Positions 1-9,196 are shown, counted from the first letter of the stretch. The stretch: 44,356 nt of DNA from Streptomyces oceani (GCF_001751245.1 NZ_LJGU01000119.1:53708-98063), one strand, 5' to 3'. The notes: generated from the sequence alone by a model not told the origin. A program made the numbers and translations.

Positions 1-68
1 GACATGCCGCGTGCGCCCCGTCCAGCGGTCGGGCCGGGGAGGGGCCGGGAGACCCGGGCCGGCGGGTG

Positions 69-95
69 GGAACTGTGCGATCAACCGGTTCGTCT
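69..95 (+). promoter_or_regulatory. Candidate ECF-sigma promoter
   Basis: GGAACT at 69-74 is followed 16 bases later by CGTCT at 91-95. This resembles the GGAAC / CGTC-type boxes used by ECF sigma factors such as SigE. It lies about 100 bases upstream of the DUF1707 gene. The match is partial, and the spacing is short of the usual 16-18 range only at its lower edge, so this is suggestive only. Confidence 0.3.
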
Positions 96-179
96 GAGAT
101 GGAGAGGGAGTAAGGTGAGTATGTCCGAAGGTCTGTGGTAGCCCACATGAGCCGTGAGGACGTTCGCATTGGGGGCACT

Positions 180-193
180 CCTCCAAGGGGAGG
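180..193 (+). promoter_or_regulatory. RBS of DUF1707 gene within a small hairpin
   Basis: GGAGG at 189-193 lies 6 bases before the ATG at 200 and fixes that start. CCTCC at 180-184 is perfectly complementary to it across a 4-base loop, so the ribosome site could be sequestered in the mRNA. Confidence 0.55.
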
Positions 194-199
194 TACGTC

Positions 200-727
200 A
201 TGCTGGCCGGCAACTCGGATCGAGAACGCGCGATCGATGTCCTTCGTGCCGCGTTCGCAGAAGGACGGCTGACCAAGGAGGAGTACGACCAGCGCACGGA
301 GCGCGCCGTTGCCGCACGTTCCATCACCGAACTGCAGCAGCTGACGTCGGACGTACCACACGGTCCCGGCGGAGCGACGGCGGCGACGCCCGCGATGCCC
401 ACCATGCCCGGGATGCCAACCATGCCTGCGGTGCCGCAGACGTTCCACGGCCCGCACGCCTATCCGCGACACGCTCCGTACTACGGTCCGGTCTATCCGT
501 ATCCTCCCCCTCGGATCACGAACTCCGCCGCGACGGGCGCGCTCATCTGTGGCCTGATCACCCCGGTGACCTTCGGCTTCAGCGCGATCCCGGCCGTGGT
601 CCTCGGTCACAAGGCGCGTGCCGAGATCCGGCGCACCGGCGAGCACGGCGACGGGTCCGCGGTAGCGGGAATCGTGTTGGGCTGGGTGTCGATCGGCCTG
701 CTGCTGCTGATGGTGCTGTTGGCCTGA
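200..727 (+). CDS. DUF1707 / DUF4190 membrane protein
   Basis: A 175-residue protein of unknown function. Residues about 3-53 form a DUF1707 domain (SDRERAIDVLRAAFAEGRLT, then EEYDQRTE and the ARSITEL motif), a short helical module common at the N terminus of actinobacterial membrane proteins. Residues 60-105 are a low-complexity Pro/Met/Tyr-rich linker. Residues about 113-175 hold two hydrophobic segments typical of DUF4190, with a basic stretch (GHKARAEIRRTG) between them. The protein is probably a small two-TM protein with a cytoplasmic DUF1707 head. The ATG at 200 is chosen for its strong GGAGG. The gene is separated from rpsL by 354 bases and a hairpin, so it is its own transcription unit. 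Confidence 0.85.
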   Translation: MLAGNSDRERAIDVLRAAFAEGRLTKEEYDQRTERAVAARSITELQQLTSDVPHGPGGATAATPAMPTMPGMPTMPAVPQTFHGPHAYPRHAPYYGPVYPYPPPRITNSAATGALICGLITPVTFGFSAIPAVVLGHKARAEIRRTGEHGDGSAVAGIVLGWVSIGLLLLMVLLA

Positions 728-750
728 GGTTCTCGGCCGCACGGCGGGGT

Positions 751-766
751 GCGCACTTTCGTGCGC
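751..766 (+). terminator. Hairpin after DUF1707 gene
   Basis: GCGCAC / GTGCGC arms around a TTTC loop form a perfect 6-bp stem 24 bases after the stop codon. There is no T-tract. It is a plausible weak terminator. Confidence 0.4.
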
Positions 767-843
767 CGCTCTCGCGCACTACGGTGACGTACGACCGTGG
801 TGGCACTCCGGACTCCCGGCCGTGCTGGCTGGAGGAAGCTGTT

Positions 844-872
844 TTGACCGGAGGCGGGCGGCTAGGTAGGCT
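844..872 (+). promoter_or_regulatory. rpsL operon promoter
   Basis: The -35 box is TTGACC at 844-849 and the -10 box is TAGGCT at 867-872, with an ideal 17-base spacer. This is a strong housekeeping (HrdB-type) promoter. Transcription would start near 879, giving a leader of about 200 nt before rpsL. Confidence 0.8.
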
Positions 873-955
873 CTGACCTCGTGCCTGGGGTATCCCATGC
901 GCTCCCGCGAGTGTTCTGACGCCCGGGACCGCAGTTGGCGACACCGAATCTGCAT

Positions 956-1029
956 ACTCCTCCGTCCGAGGAGTCCTCGCCCCGTGCAGGAGTCTGCGGG
1001 ATTCGACACGCCCGACCTCGTGGGTCGGG
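956..1029 (+). promoter_or_regulatory. Structured rpsL leader, two hairpins
   Basis: Hairpin 1 has arms ACTCCTC (956-962) and GAGGAGT (968-974). Hairpin 2 has arms CCCGACC (1011-1017) and GGTCGGG (1023-1029) around a TCGTG loop, preceded by GACACG. Hairpin 2 with its GACACG flank recurs almost exactly before rpsJ (6204-6228). It lies 52 bases upstream of the rpsL start. A role in translational or attenuation control of ribosomal protein synthesis is inferred. Confidence 0.55.
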
Positions 1030-1081
1030 AGAGTGGCCCAGGTTAGCTTTACCGAGACGGCACACAGAAACCGGAGAAACG

Positions 1082-1453
1082 GTGCCTACGATCCAGCAGC
1101 TGGTCCGAAAGGGCCGGCAGGACAAGGTCGAGAAGAACAAGACGCCCGCGCTTGAGGGTTCCCCCCAGCGTCGCGGCGTGTGCACGCGTGTCTTCACGAC
1201 CACCCCCAAGAAGCCGAACTCGGCCCTGCGTAAGGTCGCACGTGTGCGCCTGACCAGTGGCATCGAGGTCACGGCCTACATTCCGGGTGAGGGTCACAAC
1301 CTGCAGGAGCACTCGATCGTGCTCGTGCGCGGTGGCCGTGTGAAGGACCTGCCGGGTGTTCGCTACAAGATCATCCGCGGCTCCCTCGACACCCAGGGCG
1401 TCAAGAACCGCAAGCAGGCTCGCAGCCGCTACGGCGCCAAGAAGGAGAAGTAA
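1082..1453 (+). CDS. rpsL: 30S ribosomal protein S12
   Basis: A 123-residue S12, the decoding-centre protein of the 30S subunit and first gene of the str operon. The GTG at 1082 is used because it has GGAG at 1073-1076 and gives the conserved [12 protein letters not shown] terminus; the frame stays open upstream but without family similarity. The hallmark loops [14 protein letters not shown] and the region ending [10 protein letters not shown] are intact. Lys43 and Lys88, whose substitution gives streptomycin resistance in streptomycetes, are both wild type, so the strain should be sensitive at this target. The rpsG ribosome site overlaps its 3' end. Confidence 0.97.
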   Translation: MPTIQQLVRKGRQDKVEKNKTPALEGSPQRRGVCTRVFTTTPKKPNSALRKVARVRLTSGIEVTAYIPGEGHNLQEHSIVLVRGGRVKDLPGVRYKIIRGSLDTQGVKNRKQARSRYGAKKEK

Positions 1454-1455
1454 AC

Positions 1456-1926
1456 ATGCCTCGTAAGGGCCCTGCCCCGAAGCGCCCGGTCATCGTTGAC
1501 CCGGTCTACAACTCTCCTCTGGTGACCTCCCTCATCAACAAGGTGCTGCTGAACGGCAAGCGTTCGACCGCGGAGCGCATCGTCTACGGCGCCATGGAGG
1601 GGCTGCGGGAGAAGACCGGCAACGACCCGGTCATCACCCTGAAGCGGGCACTCGAGAACATCAAACCCACTCTCGAGGTCAAGTCCCGCCGCGTCGGCGG
1701 CGCCACGTACCAGGTGCCGATCGAGGTCAAGCCCGGTCGCGCCTCGACGCTGGCGCTGCGCTGGCTCGTGGGTTACTCCCGCGCCCGGCGTGAGAAGACC
1801 ATGACCGAACGCCTCATGAACGAGCTGCTCGACGCCTCCAACGGTCTCGGCGCCTCGGTGAAGAAGCGTGAGGACACCCACCGCATGGCCGAATCCAACA
1901 AGGCCTTCGCGCACTACCGCTGGTAG
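1456..1926 (+). CDS. rpsG: 30S ribosomal protein S7
   Basis: A 156-residue S7, the head-domain assembly protein that binds the 3' major domain of 16S rRNA. The N terminus ([12 protein letters not shown]) and the central motif [15 protein letters not shown] are diagnostic, and length is standard. It starts 2 bases after the rpsL stop, and its Shine-Dalgarno GGAG (1444-1447) lies inside the rpsL coding sequence, implying translational coupling. In enterobacteria S7 is the str-operon autorepressor; whether that applies here cannot be seen from sequence. Confidence 0.97.
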   Translation: MPRKGPAPKRPVIVDPVYNSPLVTSLINKVLLNGKRSTAERIVYGAMEGLREKTGNDPVITLKRALENIKPTLEVKSRRVGGATYQVPIEVKPGRASTLALRWLVGYSRARREKTMTERLMNELLDASNGLGASVKKREDTHRMAESNKAFAHYRW

Positions 1927-1965
1927 TCGCAGACCCCATCGAGACCGAGAGAAGACTGAAGCCTT

Positions 1966-4089
1966 ATGGCTACCACTTCACTTGACCTGGCCAAGGTCCG
2001 CAACATCGGGATCATGGCGCACATCGACGCGGGCAAGACGACCACCACCGAGCGGATCCTGTACTACACCGGTGTGAGTTACAAGATCGGTGAGGTCCAC
2101 GACGGCGCCGCGACGATGGACTGGATGGCGCAGGAGCAGGAGCGCGGCATCACTATCACGTCTGCCGCGACGACCTGCCACTGGCCGCTCAACGACGTCG
2201 ACCACACGATCAACATCATCGACACCCCCGGGCACGTCGACTTCACCGTCGAGGTGGAGCGTTCGTTGCGGGTTCTCGATGGTGCCGTGACCGTGTTCGA
2301 CGGTGTGGCCGGTGTCGAGCCCCAGTCCGAGACCGTGTGGCGGCAGGCGGACCGGTACGGCGTTCCCCGTATCTGCTTCGTCAACAAGCTGGACCGTACG
2401 GGCGCGGAGTTCCACCGCTGCGTCGAGATGATCGAGAGCCGCCTGGGTGCCGTGCCGCTGGTGATGCAGCTGCCGATCGGGACAGAGGCTGACTTCAAGG
2501 GCGTCGTCGACCTCGTCCAGATGAAGGCGCTGGTCTGGTCCGCCGAGGCGAAGCTGGGCGAGATGTACGACACCGTCGACATCCCGGACACGCACGCCGA
2601 GGCCGCCGAGGAGTGGCGCGGCAAGCTGCTCGAGGCCGTCGCCGAGAACGACGAGGAGATGATGGAGCTGTACCTCGAGGGCCAGGAGCCCACCGAGGAG
2701 CAGCTCATGGCGGCTATCCGCCGCGTCACTCTCGCCTCCACCGGTGTAGAGGGCACTACGACCGTGACTCCCGTGTTCTGCGGCACCGCGTTCAAGAACA
2801 AGGGCGTGCAGCCGTTGCTCGACGCGGTCGCGCGGTACCTGCCATCGCCGTTGGACGTGGAAGCGGTCGAGGGGCACTCGCCGAAGGACCCGGACGAGGT
2901 GGTTAAGCGTCGGCCCTCCGAGGAGGAGCCGATGGCCGCCCTGGTGTCCAAGATCGCGAGCGATCCGCACCTGGGTAAGCTCACCTACATCCGGGTGTAC
3001 TCGGGCCGTATCACCACCGGCACCCAGGTGCTGAACTCGGTGAAGGGCAAGAAGGAGCGCATCGGGAAGATCTACCGGATGCACTCCAACAAGCGCGAGG
3101 AGATCGAGTCGGTCACCGCCGGCGACATCGTCGCCGTCATGGGTCTCAAGCAGACCACGACCGGCGAGACGCTCTGCGACGCCTCGGACCCGGTGATCCT
3201 GGAGTCCATGGAGTTCCCGGCTCCGGTGATCGAGGTGGCGATCGAGCCGAAGTCCCGGAGCGACCAGGAGAAGCTGGGTGTCGCCATCCAGCGGCTGGCC
3301 GAGGAGGACCCCTCTTTCCAGGTCAAGTCCGATGAGGAGACCGGCCAGACGGTCATCTCCGGCATGGGCGAGCTGCACCTGGACGTGCTGGTCGATCGGA
3401 TGAAGCGCGAGTTCAAGGTCGAGGCGAACATCGGTAAGCCGCAGGTGGCCTACCGGGAGACGCTGCGCAAGAAGGTCGAGAAGGTCGACTACACGCACAA
3501 GAAGCAGACTGGTGGTTCCGGCCAGTTCGCCAAGGTGCAGATCGAGGTCGAACCTCTCGAGGGCGACGGCTACGAGTTCGTCAACAAGGTCACCGGCGGT
3601 CGTATCCCGCGGGAGTACATCCCGTCCGTGGACCAGGGCTGCCAGGAGGCCATGGAGTTCGGCGTGCTGGCGGGCTATCCGCTCACCGGCGTGCGGGTGA
3701 CGCTGCTGGACGGCGCCTTCCACGACGTCGACTCGTCCGAGATGGCGTTCAAGATCGCCGGTTCGATGGCGTTCAAGGATGCCGCACGGAGGGCCAGTCC
3801 GGCACTCCTGGAACCGATGATGGCTGTCGATGTCACCACACCCGAGGAGTACATGGGTGATGTGATCGGCGACATCAACTCCCGTCGTGGCCAGGTCTCG
3901 GCCATGGAGGAGCGGGGTGCGGCCAAGCTCGTCAAGGGCTTGGTGCCGCTTTCCGAGATGTTTGGTTACGTCGGTGACCTGCGCAGCAAGACCTCAGGTC
4001 GCGCAGCCTACTCGATGCAGTTCGACTCCTACGCCGAGGTTCCGCGGAGCGTCGCCGAGGAGATCATCGCGAAGGCCAAGGGCGAGTAA
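1966..4089 (+). CDS. fusA: Elongation factor G
   Basis: A 707-residue EF-G, the GTPase that drives tRNA-mRNA translocation and, with RRF, ribosome recycling. GTPase motifs are complete: P-loop AHIDAGKTT near residues 18-26, switch [11 protein letters not shown]3 DTPGHVDF and G4 NKLDR. Domains II-V follow at family-typical length, with domain IV marked by [10 protein letters not shown]. It starts 39 bases after rpsG, preceded only by a weak GAGAGAAG purine run. Transcription continues from the rpsL promoter; tuf lies 222 bases downstream after a structured spacer. Confidence 0.97.
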   Translation: MATTSLDLAKVRNIGIMAHIDAGKTTTTERILYYTGVSYKIGEVHDGAATMDWMAQEQERGITITSAATTCHWPLNDVDHTINIIDTPGHVDFTVEVERSLRVLDGAVTVFDGVAGVEPQSETVWRQADRYGVPRICFVNKLDRTGAEFHRCVEMIESRLGAVPLVMQLPIGTEADFKGVVDLVQMKALVWSAEAKLGEMYDTVDIPDTHAEAAEEWRGKLLEAVAENDEEMMELYLEGQEPTEEQLMAAIRRVTLASTGVEGTTTVTPVFCGTAFKNKGVQPLLDAVARYLPSPLDVEAVEGHSPKDPDEVVKRRPSEEEPMAALVSKIASDPHLGKLTYIRVYSGRITTGTQVLNSVKGKKERIGKIYRMHSNKREEIESVTAGDIVAVMGLKQTTTGETLCDASDPVILESMEFPAPVIEVAIEPKSRSDQEKLGVAIQRLAEEDPSFQVKSDEETGQTVISGMGELHLDVLVDRMKREFKVEANIGKPQVAYRETLRKKVEKVDYTHKKQTGGSGQFAKVQIEVEPLEGDGYEFVNKVTGGRIPREYIPSVDQGCQEAMEFGVLAGYPLTGVRVTLLDGAFHDVDSSEMAFKIAGSMAFKDAARRASPALLEPMMAVDVTTPEEYMGDVIGDINSRRGQVSAMEERGAAKLVKGLVPLSEMFGYVGDLRSKTSGRAAYSMQFDSYAEVPRSVAEEIIAKAKGE

Positions 4090-4093
4090 CACA

Positions 4094-4127
4094 CCGGGAC
4101 TCCCGGCGATTACGCACCCATTAGGCT
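4094..4127 (+). promoter_or_regulatory. Possible tuf promoter with upstream hairpin
   Basis: CCGGG / CCCGG arms (4094-4098, 4102-4106) follow the fusA stop. TAGGCT at 4122-4127 is a good -10 box identical to that of rpsL, but no convincing -35 lies 17-18 bases upstream. Separate tuf promoters in the fusA-tuf spacer are known in streptomycetes. Confidence 0.4.
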
Positions 4128-4208
4128 GGAGCAAAGGCATTCGGGGCATCCGTCCGCAGATCTTCGGATCCGCGTCGGATGTCCCGGCCGCCGGCCCGTA
4201 AGACGAAA

Positions 4209-4241
4209 CGGTCAAGGGCATCCCCCTCGGGGTCCTGACCG
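4209..4241 (+). promoter_or_regulatory. tuf leader hairpin
   Basis: CGGTCA (4209-4214) pairs with TGACCG (4236-4241), and inside it CCCC (4222-4225) pairs with GGGG (4229-4232). The structure ends 59 bases before the GGAGG of tuf. It could be an attenuator or an mRNA-stability element; it is visible directly, but its role is unknown. Confidence 0.45.
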
Positions 4242-4311
4242 GTTTCTACGACCACCTGAACACCGTCGCAGCAGCGGCGGGCGTACAGCACCAGTCCACA
4301 GGAGGACCCCA

Positions 4312-5505
4312 GTGGCGAAGGCGAAGTTCGAGCGGACTAAGCCGCACGTCAACATCGGCACCATCGGTCACATCGACCACGGTAAGACCACTCTTACCGC
4401 GGCGATCACCAAGGTGCTGCACGACGCGCACCCGGAGCTGAACGAGGCCTCGAAGTTCGAGAACATCGACAAGGCTCCGGAAGAGCGGCAGCGCGGTATC
4501 ACGATCTCCATCGCGCACGTCGAGTACCAGACGGAGAACCGTCACTACGCCCACGTTGACTGCCCGGGTCACGCGGACTACATCAAGAACATGATCACCG
4601 GTGCCGCCCAGATGGACGGTGCCATCCTCGTGGTCGCCGCCACCGACGGCCCGATGCCGCAGACCAAGGAGCACGTGCTCCTGGCCCGGCAGTCCAACGT
4701 GCCGTACATCGTCGTCGCGCTGAACAAGTCCGACATGGTGGACGACGAGGAGATCATGGAGCTCGTCGAGCTCGAGGTCCGTGAGCTGCTCTCGGAGTAC
4801 GACTTCCCGGGCGACGACCTGCCGGTGGTCAAGGTCTCGGCGCTGAAGGCGCTCGAGGGCGACGCCGAGTGGTCGCAGAAGATCGTCGAGCTGATGAACG
4901 CCGTCGACGAGAACATCCCGGAGCCGGCGCGGGACGTTGACCAGCCGTTCCTGATGCCCATCGAGGACGTCTTCACGATCACCGGCCGCGGTACGGTCGT
5001 CACCGGCCGCATCGAGCGCGGTGTTCTCAAGGTGAACGAGAACGTCGACATCATCGGCATCAAGGACACCAAGACCTCGACCACCGTTACCGGTATCGAG
5101 ATGTTCCGTAAGCTGCTCGACGAGGGTCAGGCCGGTGAGAACGTCGGTCTGCTGCTCCGCGGCATCAAGCGGGACGACGTCGAGCGCGGCCAGTGCATCA
5201 TCAAGCCGGGTTCGGTCACGCCGCACACGGAGTTCGAGGGCACGGCGTACATCCTGTCGAAGGACGAGGGCGGCCGGCACACCCCGTTCTTCAACAACTA
5301 CCGCCCGCAGTTCTACTTCCGTACGACGGACGTGACCGGCGTGGTGACCCTCCCCGAGGGCACCGAGATGGTCATGCCGGGCGACAACGCCACCATGAGC
5401 GTCCAGCTGATTCAGCCGGTCGCCATGGAGGAGGGCCTGCGGTTCACCATCCGCGAGGGTGGCCGGACCGTCGGCGCCGGCCAGGTCACGAAGATCACCA
5501 AGTGA
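4312..5505 (+). CDS. tuf: Elongation factor Tu
   Basis: A 397-residue EF-Tu that delivers aminoacyl-tRNA to the ribosome. P-loop GHIDHGKTT, switch [10 protein letters not shown]3 DCPGHADY and G4 NKSD are intact, as are the beta-barrel domains, with the C terminus ending AGQVTKITK. The GTG start at 4312 has a strong GGAGG at 4301-4305. Last gene of the str operon: a long GC hairpin follows 38 bases after the stop. Codon use is extremely biased to C/G endings, as expected for a very highly expressed gene. No resistance-type divergence was noticed. Confidence 0.97.
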   Translation: MAKAKFERTKPHVNIGTIGHIDHGKTTLTAAITKVLHDAHPELNEASKFENIDKAPEERQRGITISIAHVEYQTENRHYAHVDCPGHADYIKNMITGAAQMDGAILVVAATDGPMPQTKEHVLLARQSNVPYIVVALNKSDMVDDEEIMELVELEVRELLSEYDFPGDDLPVVKVSALKALEGDAEWSQKIVELMNAVDENIPEPARDVDQPFLMPIEDVFTITGRGTVVTGRIERGVLKVNENVDIIGIKDTKTSTTVTGIEMFRKLLDEGQAGENVGLLLRGIKRDDVERGQCIIKPGSVTPHTEFEGTAYILSKDEGGRHTPFFNNYRPQFYFRTTDVTGVVTLPEGTEMVMPGDNATMSVQLIQPVAMEEGLRFTIREGGRTVGAGQVTKITK

Positions 5506-5543
5506 CCTGCCGCTCCTAGAGCACGGTCGGCTCAGGTCGACTT

Positions 5544-5585
5544 GGGGCCCGTACGACCGCGGTTGACGCGGTGGGTACGGGCCCC
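5544..5585 (+). terminator. Terminator of str operon
   Basis: Perfect 11-bp arms GGGGCCCGTAC (5544-5554) and GTACGGGCCCC (5575-5585) enclose a second stem, ACCGCG (5556-5561) / CGCGGT (5567-5572). A long GC hairpin without a T-tract is the usual terminator form in streptomycetes. Confidence 0.8.
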
Positions 5586-5954
5586 GTGTGTGTGCGCGGT
5601 GTCGCCGCTGCCGTTCGGGCGCGCGGCCGCGGCGCCACTCGGCGTGGGAGGGACGAAAAGCCGGGCCGGTGGGTGGAGTTGCCCAACTCGTCGGTTTCTC
5701 GGGGCTCTCTGTCCCGGGCGGCCGGGCGAAGTCCTCCTCGAAGATCCGGTGCATCGCCTTGTGGGGTGTGCTGACCGGGTGCGAAACGCCGCTGGTTGCG
5801 GACGCTCGGTCGGAAACCGAGTTCGTGTCACCCGAAGGTGTGAGAGCGTGGGGCACGAGTAAGTGCGCGTGCGCCCTCGTTGAGGCGAGTGCCACGGGCC
5901 CCGCGGGACAGGCGGAGCCCGCCGAGGGCGAACTACGGGCACCAACCGGGCGTA
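5586..5954. other. tuf-rpsJ spacer, no gene seen
   Basis: No reading frame here has a ribosome site plus family-like sequence on either strand. Small inverted repeats are visible: GAGTTG / CAACTC (5676-5681, 5684-5689) and CTCGGT / ACCGAG (5805-5810, 5816-5821). From memory, Streptomyces coelicolor carries dozens of genes between tuf and rpsJ; here there is only this spacer and the S10 leader. Confidence 0.6.
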
Positions 5955-5994
5955 TTGACCCGATTGGCGTGGGCGTACATCGTTGTGGCACACT
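5955..5994 (+). promoter_or_regulatory. Possible rpsJ operon promoter region
   Basis: TTGACC at 5955-5960 and TTGGCG at 5964-5969 are candidate -35 boxes. CACACT at 5989-5994 (19 bases after TTGGCG) is a weak -10 candidate. No pair is canonical. The position, about 300 bases upstream of rpsJ, fits a long-leader ribosomal protein promoter. Confidence 0.3.
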
Positions 5995-6029
5995 GTCGAG
6001 GTTGCTCGGTTGAGTGCCGATGCTGCGCG

Positions 6030-6044
6030 CCTCCCGCCGGGAGG
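6030..6044 (+). promoter_or_regulatory. S10 leader hairpin
   Basis: CCTCCC (6030-6035) and GGGAGG (6039-6044) form a perfect stem around a 3-base loop in the probable 5' untranslated region of rpsJ. Confidence 0.4.
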
Positions 6045-6174
6045 ACTGGAAGCGAGTCCCACGTATTCGTCGACCCTTATCAGGGGCGGAAGTACGGGAA
6101 TCTTCCGGGAAGCGTGGGAGGGGCTTCGACCAGGCGCCAGGTGGGATTCCCCCTGCTTCTCCTTCCAGAGAGGA

Positions 6175-6228
6175 CCTCCAGCGGAGGCTCGGTGAAGGAC
6201 GACGACACGCCCGACCGCGTGGGTCGGG
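6175..6228 (+). promoter_or_regulatory. Structured rpsJ leader sharing a hairpin with rpsL
   Basis: Hairpin 1 has arms CCTCC (6175-6179) and GGAGG (6183-6187). Hairpin 2 has arms CCCGACC (6210-6216) and GGTCGGG (6222-6228) around GCGTG, preceded by GACACG. The second hairpin with its flank matches the rpsL leader (1005-1029) at 24 of 25 positions; the only change is in the loop. It ends 68 bases before the rpsJ start. Confidence 0.55.
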
Positions 6229-6296
6229 GTGAGGTGCAGGAAGCGAAATCCCGCCGGGTTCCAGAGCGTGACGAGAGACAGGATTTAGAAGCAGCC

Positions 6297-6605
6297 ATGG
6301 CGGGACAGAAGATCCGCATCCGGCTCAAGGCTTACGACCACGAGGTCATCGACAACTCGGCGAAGAAGATCGTCGAGACGGTGACCCGTACTGGCGCGTC
6401 AGTCGCGGGCCCGGTGCCGCTGCCCACAGAGAAGAACGTGTACTGCGTCATCAAGTCGCCGCACAAGTACAAGGACGCGCGCGAGCACTTCGAGATGCGT
6501 ACCCACAAGCGTCTGATCGACATCCTCGACCCGACGCCCAAGACCGTTGACTCGCTGATGCGCCTGGACCTGCCGGCCGGCGTCGACATCGAGATCAAGC
6601 TCTGA
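6297..6605 (+). CDS. rpsJ: 30S ribosomal protein S10
   Basis: A 102-residue S10, a 30S head protein that in many bacteria doubles as the antitermination factor NusE. The ATG at 6297 gives the conserved [19 protein letters not shown] start. The frame is open far upstream, but that part has no family similarity. Features include [17 protein letters not shown] and the terminal GVDIEIKL. First gene of the S10 cluster; rplC follows after 14 bases. Confidence 0.97.
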   Translation: MAGQKIRIRLKAYDHEVIDNSAKKIVETVTRTGASVAGPVPLPTEKNVYCVIKSPHKYKDAREHFEMRTHKRLIDILDPTPKTVDSLMRLDLPAGVDIEIKL

Positions 6606-6619
6606 GAGGCGCGGTAGAG

Positions 6620-7264
6620 ATGACCAAGCAGATCAAGGGTGTCCTGGGCGAGAAGCTCGGCATGACCCAGGTCTGGGACGAGAACAACCGTGTCGTCCCG
6701 GTGACCGTCGTCAAGGCCGGCCCGTGTGTCGTGACCCAGGTCCGCAGCAATGACGCGGACGGCTACGAGGCCGTCCAGATCGCCTTCGGCGAGATCGACC
6801 CGCGCAAGGTGAACAAGCCCCTCAAGGGTCACTTCGCCAAGGCCGACGTCACTCCTCGCCGCCACCTCGTCGAGCTCCGTACGGCCGACGCCAGCGAGTA
6901 CACCCTCGGCCAGGAGGTCACGGCCGAGGCGTTCGACTCCGGCGTCAAGGTCGACGTCACGGGCAAGAGCAAGGGCAAGGGCTTCGCCGGCGGCATGAAG
7001 CGGCACGGCTTCGGCGGTGCCAAGGCCTCGCACGGCGCGCACCGCAACCACCGCAAGCCGGGCGCCATCGGTGGCTGCGCCACCCCGGGCCGTGTCTTCA
7101 AGGGCACCAAGATGGCCGGCCGGATGGGCAACGAGCGGGTCACCACCCAGAACCTGACCGTCCACGCCGTTGACGCGGAGCAGGGCCTGCTCCTCATCAA
7201 GGGCGCGGTCCCTGGTCCGAACGGCGGCCTCGTCCTGGTCCGTACCGCGGCCAAGGGGGCCTGA
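6620..7264 (+). CDS. rplC: 50S ribosomal protein L3
   Basis: A 214-residue L3, an early 50S assembly protein reaching the peptidyl-transferase centre. The N terminus [15 protein letters not shown] and the long central loop with [20 protein letters not shown], which contacts 23S rRNA, are intact. It begins 14 bases after rpsJ with a GAGAGG-type ribosome site overlapping the rpsJ stop, and precedes rplD by 8 bases, so it is part of one co-transcribed unit. Confidence 0.96.
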   Translation: MTKQIKGVLGEKLGMTQVWDENNRVVPVTVVKAGPCVVTQVRSNDADGYEAVQIAFGEIDPRKVNKPLKGHFAKADVTPRRHLVELRTADASEYTLGQEVTAEAFDSGVKVDVTGKSKGKGFAGGMKRHGFGGAKASHGAHRNHRKPGAIGGCATPGRVFKGTKMAGRMGNERVTTQNLTVHAVDAEQGLLLIKGAVPGPNGGLVLVRTAAKGA

Positions 7265-7272
7265 GGTAAACG

Positions 7273-7959
7273 ATGAGTACGCCAAGCATTGACATCCTTT
7301 CGCCGGCTGGCGACAAGACCGGGACCGTCGAACTCCCCGCGGAGATCTTCGACGCGCAGGTCAGCATCCCGCTGATCCACCAGGTCGTCGTCGCGCAGCA
7401 GGCCGCTGCCCGTCAGGGCACGCACAAGACCAAGACGCGTGGCGAGGTCCGCGGCGGTGGCAAGAAGCCGTACCGTCAGAAGGGCACCGGTCGCGCGCGC
7501 CAGGGCTCGACCCGCGCACCGCAGTTCACCGGTGGTGGCGTCGTGCACGGCCCCGTACCGCGCGACTACTCGCAGCGGACGCCGAAGAAGATGAAGGCCG
7601 CCGCGCTGCGCGGTGCCCTCTCGGACCGGGCGAGGCACGACCGTATCCACGTGGTGACCGGTGTGGTCGAGGGCGAGATCTCGACCAAGTCCGCGCGGGA
7701 GTTCCTCGGTCGGATCAGCGAGCGTAAGAACCTCCTGCTGGTCGCCGAGCGTTCCGAGGAGACCGCCTGGCTCTCCGCCCGTAACCTGCCCCAGGTTCAC
7801 CTCCTCGATCCGGGTCAGCTGAACACCTACGACGTGCTCGTCTCGGACGACGTGGTCTTCACCAAGGCCGCGTACGACTCCTTCGTGGCCAGCCGGACCG
7901 CGAGCGCCCAGCGCAAGGTCGACGTGACCAAGGGCGAGCTCGAAGGGAGCGACGTCTGA
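7273..7959 (+). CDS. rplD: 50S ribosomal protein L4
   Basis: A 228-residue L4, a peptide-exit-tunnel protein. The loop [24 protein letters not shown], the macrolide-relevant extended loop, and the [18 protein letters not shown] segment are intact. In Escherichia coli L4 represses its own S10 operon; whether the leader at 6175-6228 serves such feedback here is untested. Its stop TGA overlaps the rplW start by one base (TGATG), indicating translational coupling. Confidence 0.96.
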   Translation: MSTPSIDILSPAGDKTGTVELPAEIFDAQVSIPLIHQVVVAQQAAARQGTHKTKTRGEVRGGGKKPYRQKGTGRARQGSTRAPQFTGGGVVHGPVPRDYSQRTPKKMKAAALRGALSDRARHDRIHVVTGVVEGEISTKSAREFLGRISERKNLLLVAERSEETAWLSARNLPQVHLLDPGQLNTYDVLVSDDVVFTKAAYDSFVASRTASAQRKVDVTKGELEGSDV

Positions 7960-8294
7960 TGAGCGAGAGCACCAGCACTCCGGTCGTCACCAGCAAGACC
8001 TTCACGGACCCGCGCGACGTGCTGATCAAGCCGGTGGTCTCGGAGAAGAGCTACGCGCTGCTGGACGAGAACAAGTACACGTTCATCGTCGACCCGCGTG
8101 CCAACAAGACCCAGATCAAGCAGGCCGTTCAGGAGATCTTCAAGGTCAAGGTCGACGGCGTGAACACGATCAACCGGATGGGCAAGCGCAAGCGGACCCG
8201 CACCGGTTACGGCAAGCGTCCCAACACCAAGCGCGCGATCGTCACTCTCGTCGAGGGCGAGCGCATCGACATCTTCGGCGGTCCGGTCTCCTGA
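7959..8294 (+). CDS. rplW: 50S ribosomal protein L23
   Basis: A 111-residue L23 at the exit of the peptide tunnel, the docking site for trigger factor and SRP. It carries [20 protein letters not shown] and the globular core through [21 protein letters not shown] short, probably disordered Ser/Thr-rich stretch (residues 2-13) precedes the core. The start overlaps the rplD stop. Confidence 0.96.
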   Translation: MSESTSTPVVTSKTFTDPRDVLIKPVVSEKSYALLDENKYTFIVDPRANKTQIKQAVQEIFKVKVDGVNTINRMGKRKRTRTGYGKRPNTKRAIVTLVEGERIDIFGGPVS

Positions 8295-8344
8295 GGGGGG
8301 TCGGTCTGTCCAATAACTGTCCGATAGTGGACGAGGACTGAGAA

Positions 8345-9181
8345 ATGGCTATCCGCAAGTACAAGCCGACGACTCCGGGCCGTCGTGGCTCCAGCGTCGC
8401 CGACTTCGTCGAGATCACGCGGTCCACGCCGGAGAAGTCGCTGGTCCGCCCGCTGCACAGCAAGGGTGGCCGCAACAACGCCGGTCGTGTGACCGCTCGT
8501 CACCAGGGCGGCGGGCACAAGCGTGCCTACCGCGTGATCGACTTCCGTCGGCATGACAAGGACGGCGTGCCGGCCAAGGTCGCGCACATCGAGTACGACC
8601 CCAACCGCACCGCGCGTATCGCACTGCTGCACTACCACGACGGCGAGAAGCGCTACATCCTCGCGCCGGCCGGACTCCAGCAGGGTGACCGGGTGGAGAA
8701 CGGCCCCAAGGCCGACATCAAGCCCGGCAACAACCTGTCGCTGCGCAACATTCCGGTGGGTACGACCCTCCACGCCATCGAGCTGCGGCCAGGTGGCGGC
8801 GCGAAGCTGGCCCGCAGCGCGGGCGCTTCGGTGCAGCTGCTGGCGCGGGAGGGCCGGATGGCCCATCTGCGTATGCCGTCCGGGGAGATCCGGCTGGTTG
8901 ACGTACGCTGTCGCGCCACCGTCGGCGAGGTCGGCAACGCCGAGCAGTCGAACATCAACTGGGGCAAGGCCGGCCGGATGCGCTGGAAGGGCGTGCGCCC
9001 GACCGTTCGCGGCGTCGTCATGAACCCCATCGACCACCCGCACGGTGGTGGCGAGGGCAAGAGCTCCGGCGGCCGGCACCCGGTCTCGCCGTGGGGTCAG
9101 AAAGAGGGCCGTACCCGCTCGCCGAAGAAGGCGAGCAACAAGTACATCGTCCGCCGCCGCAAGACGAACAAGAAGCGCTAG
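8345..9181 (+). CDS. rplB: 50S ribosomal protein L2
   Basis: A 278-residue L2, needed for subunit association and peptidyl-transferase assembly. It starts [21 protein letters not shown] and carries the signature [15 protein letters not shown], including the functionally important conserved histidine of that loop, and the basic C terminus. An ATG 50 bases after rplW is preceded by CGAGGA. Length is standard. Confidence 0.97.
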   Translation: MAIRKYKPTTPGRRGSSVADFVEITRSTPEKSLVRPLHSKGGRNNAGRVTARHQGGGHKRAYRVIDFRRHDKDGVPAKVAHIEYDPNRTARIALLHYHDGEKRYILAPAGLQQGDRVENGPKADIKPGNNLSLRNIPVGTTLHAIELRPGGGAKLARSAGASVQLLAREGRMAHLRMPSGEIRLVDVRCRATVGEVGNAEQSNINWGKAGRMRWKGVRPTVRGVVMNPIDHPHGGGEGKSSGGRHPVSPWGQKEGRTRSPKKASNKYIVRRRKTNKKR

Positions 9182-9196
9182 GAGGCGGGGTTTTCG

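Noticed and set aside
1978..3723. A 581-codon open frame antisense to fusA
   Set aside because: It is the mirror of a highly GC3-biased gene; composition (His/Leu/Asp/Arg-rich) is that of antisense reading and it lacks any ribosome site or family-like motif.
4246..5991. A long minus-strand frame through tuf into the tuf-rpsJ spacer
   Set aside because: Most of it is antisense to tuf. The first residues ([13 protein letters not shown]) look briefly protein-like, but there is no ribosome site and the similarity to a real gene fades within 20 codons.
5588..6013. A 141-codon plus-strand frame in the tuf-rpsJ spacer
   Set aside because: Mixed third-position composition, no ribosome site, no recognisable family, and it spans the probable rpsJ promoter.
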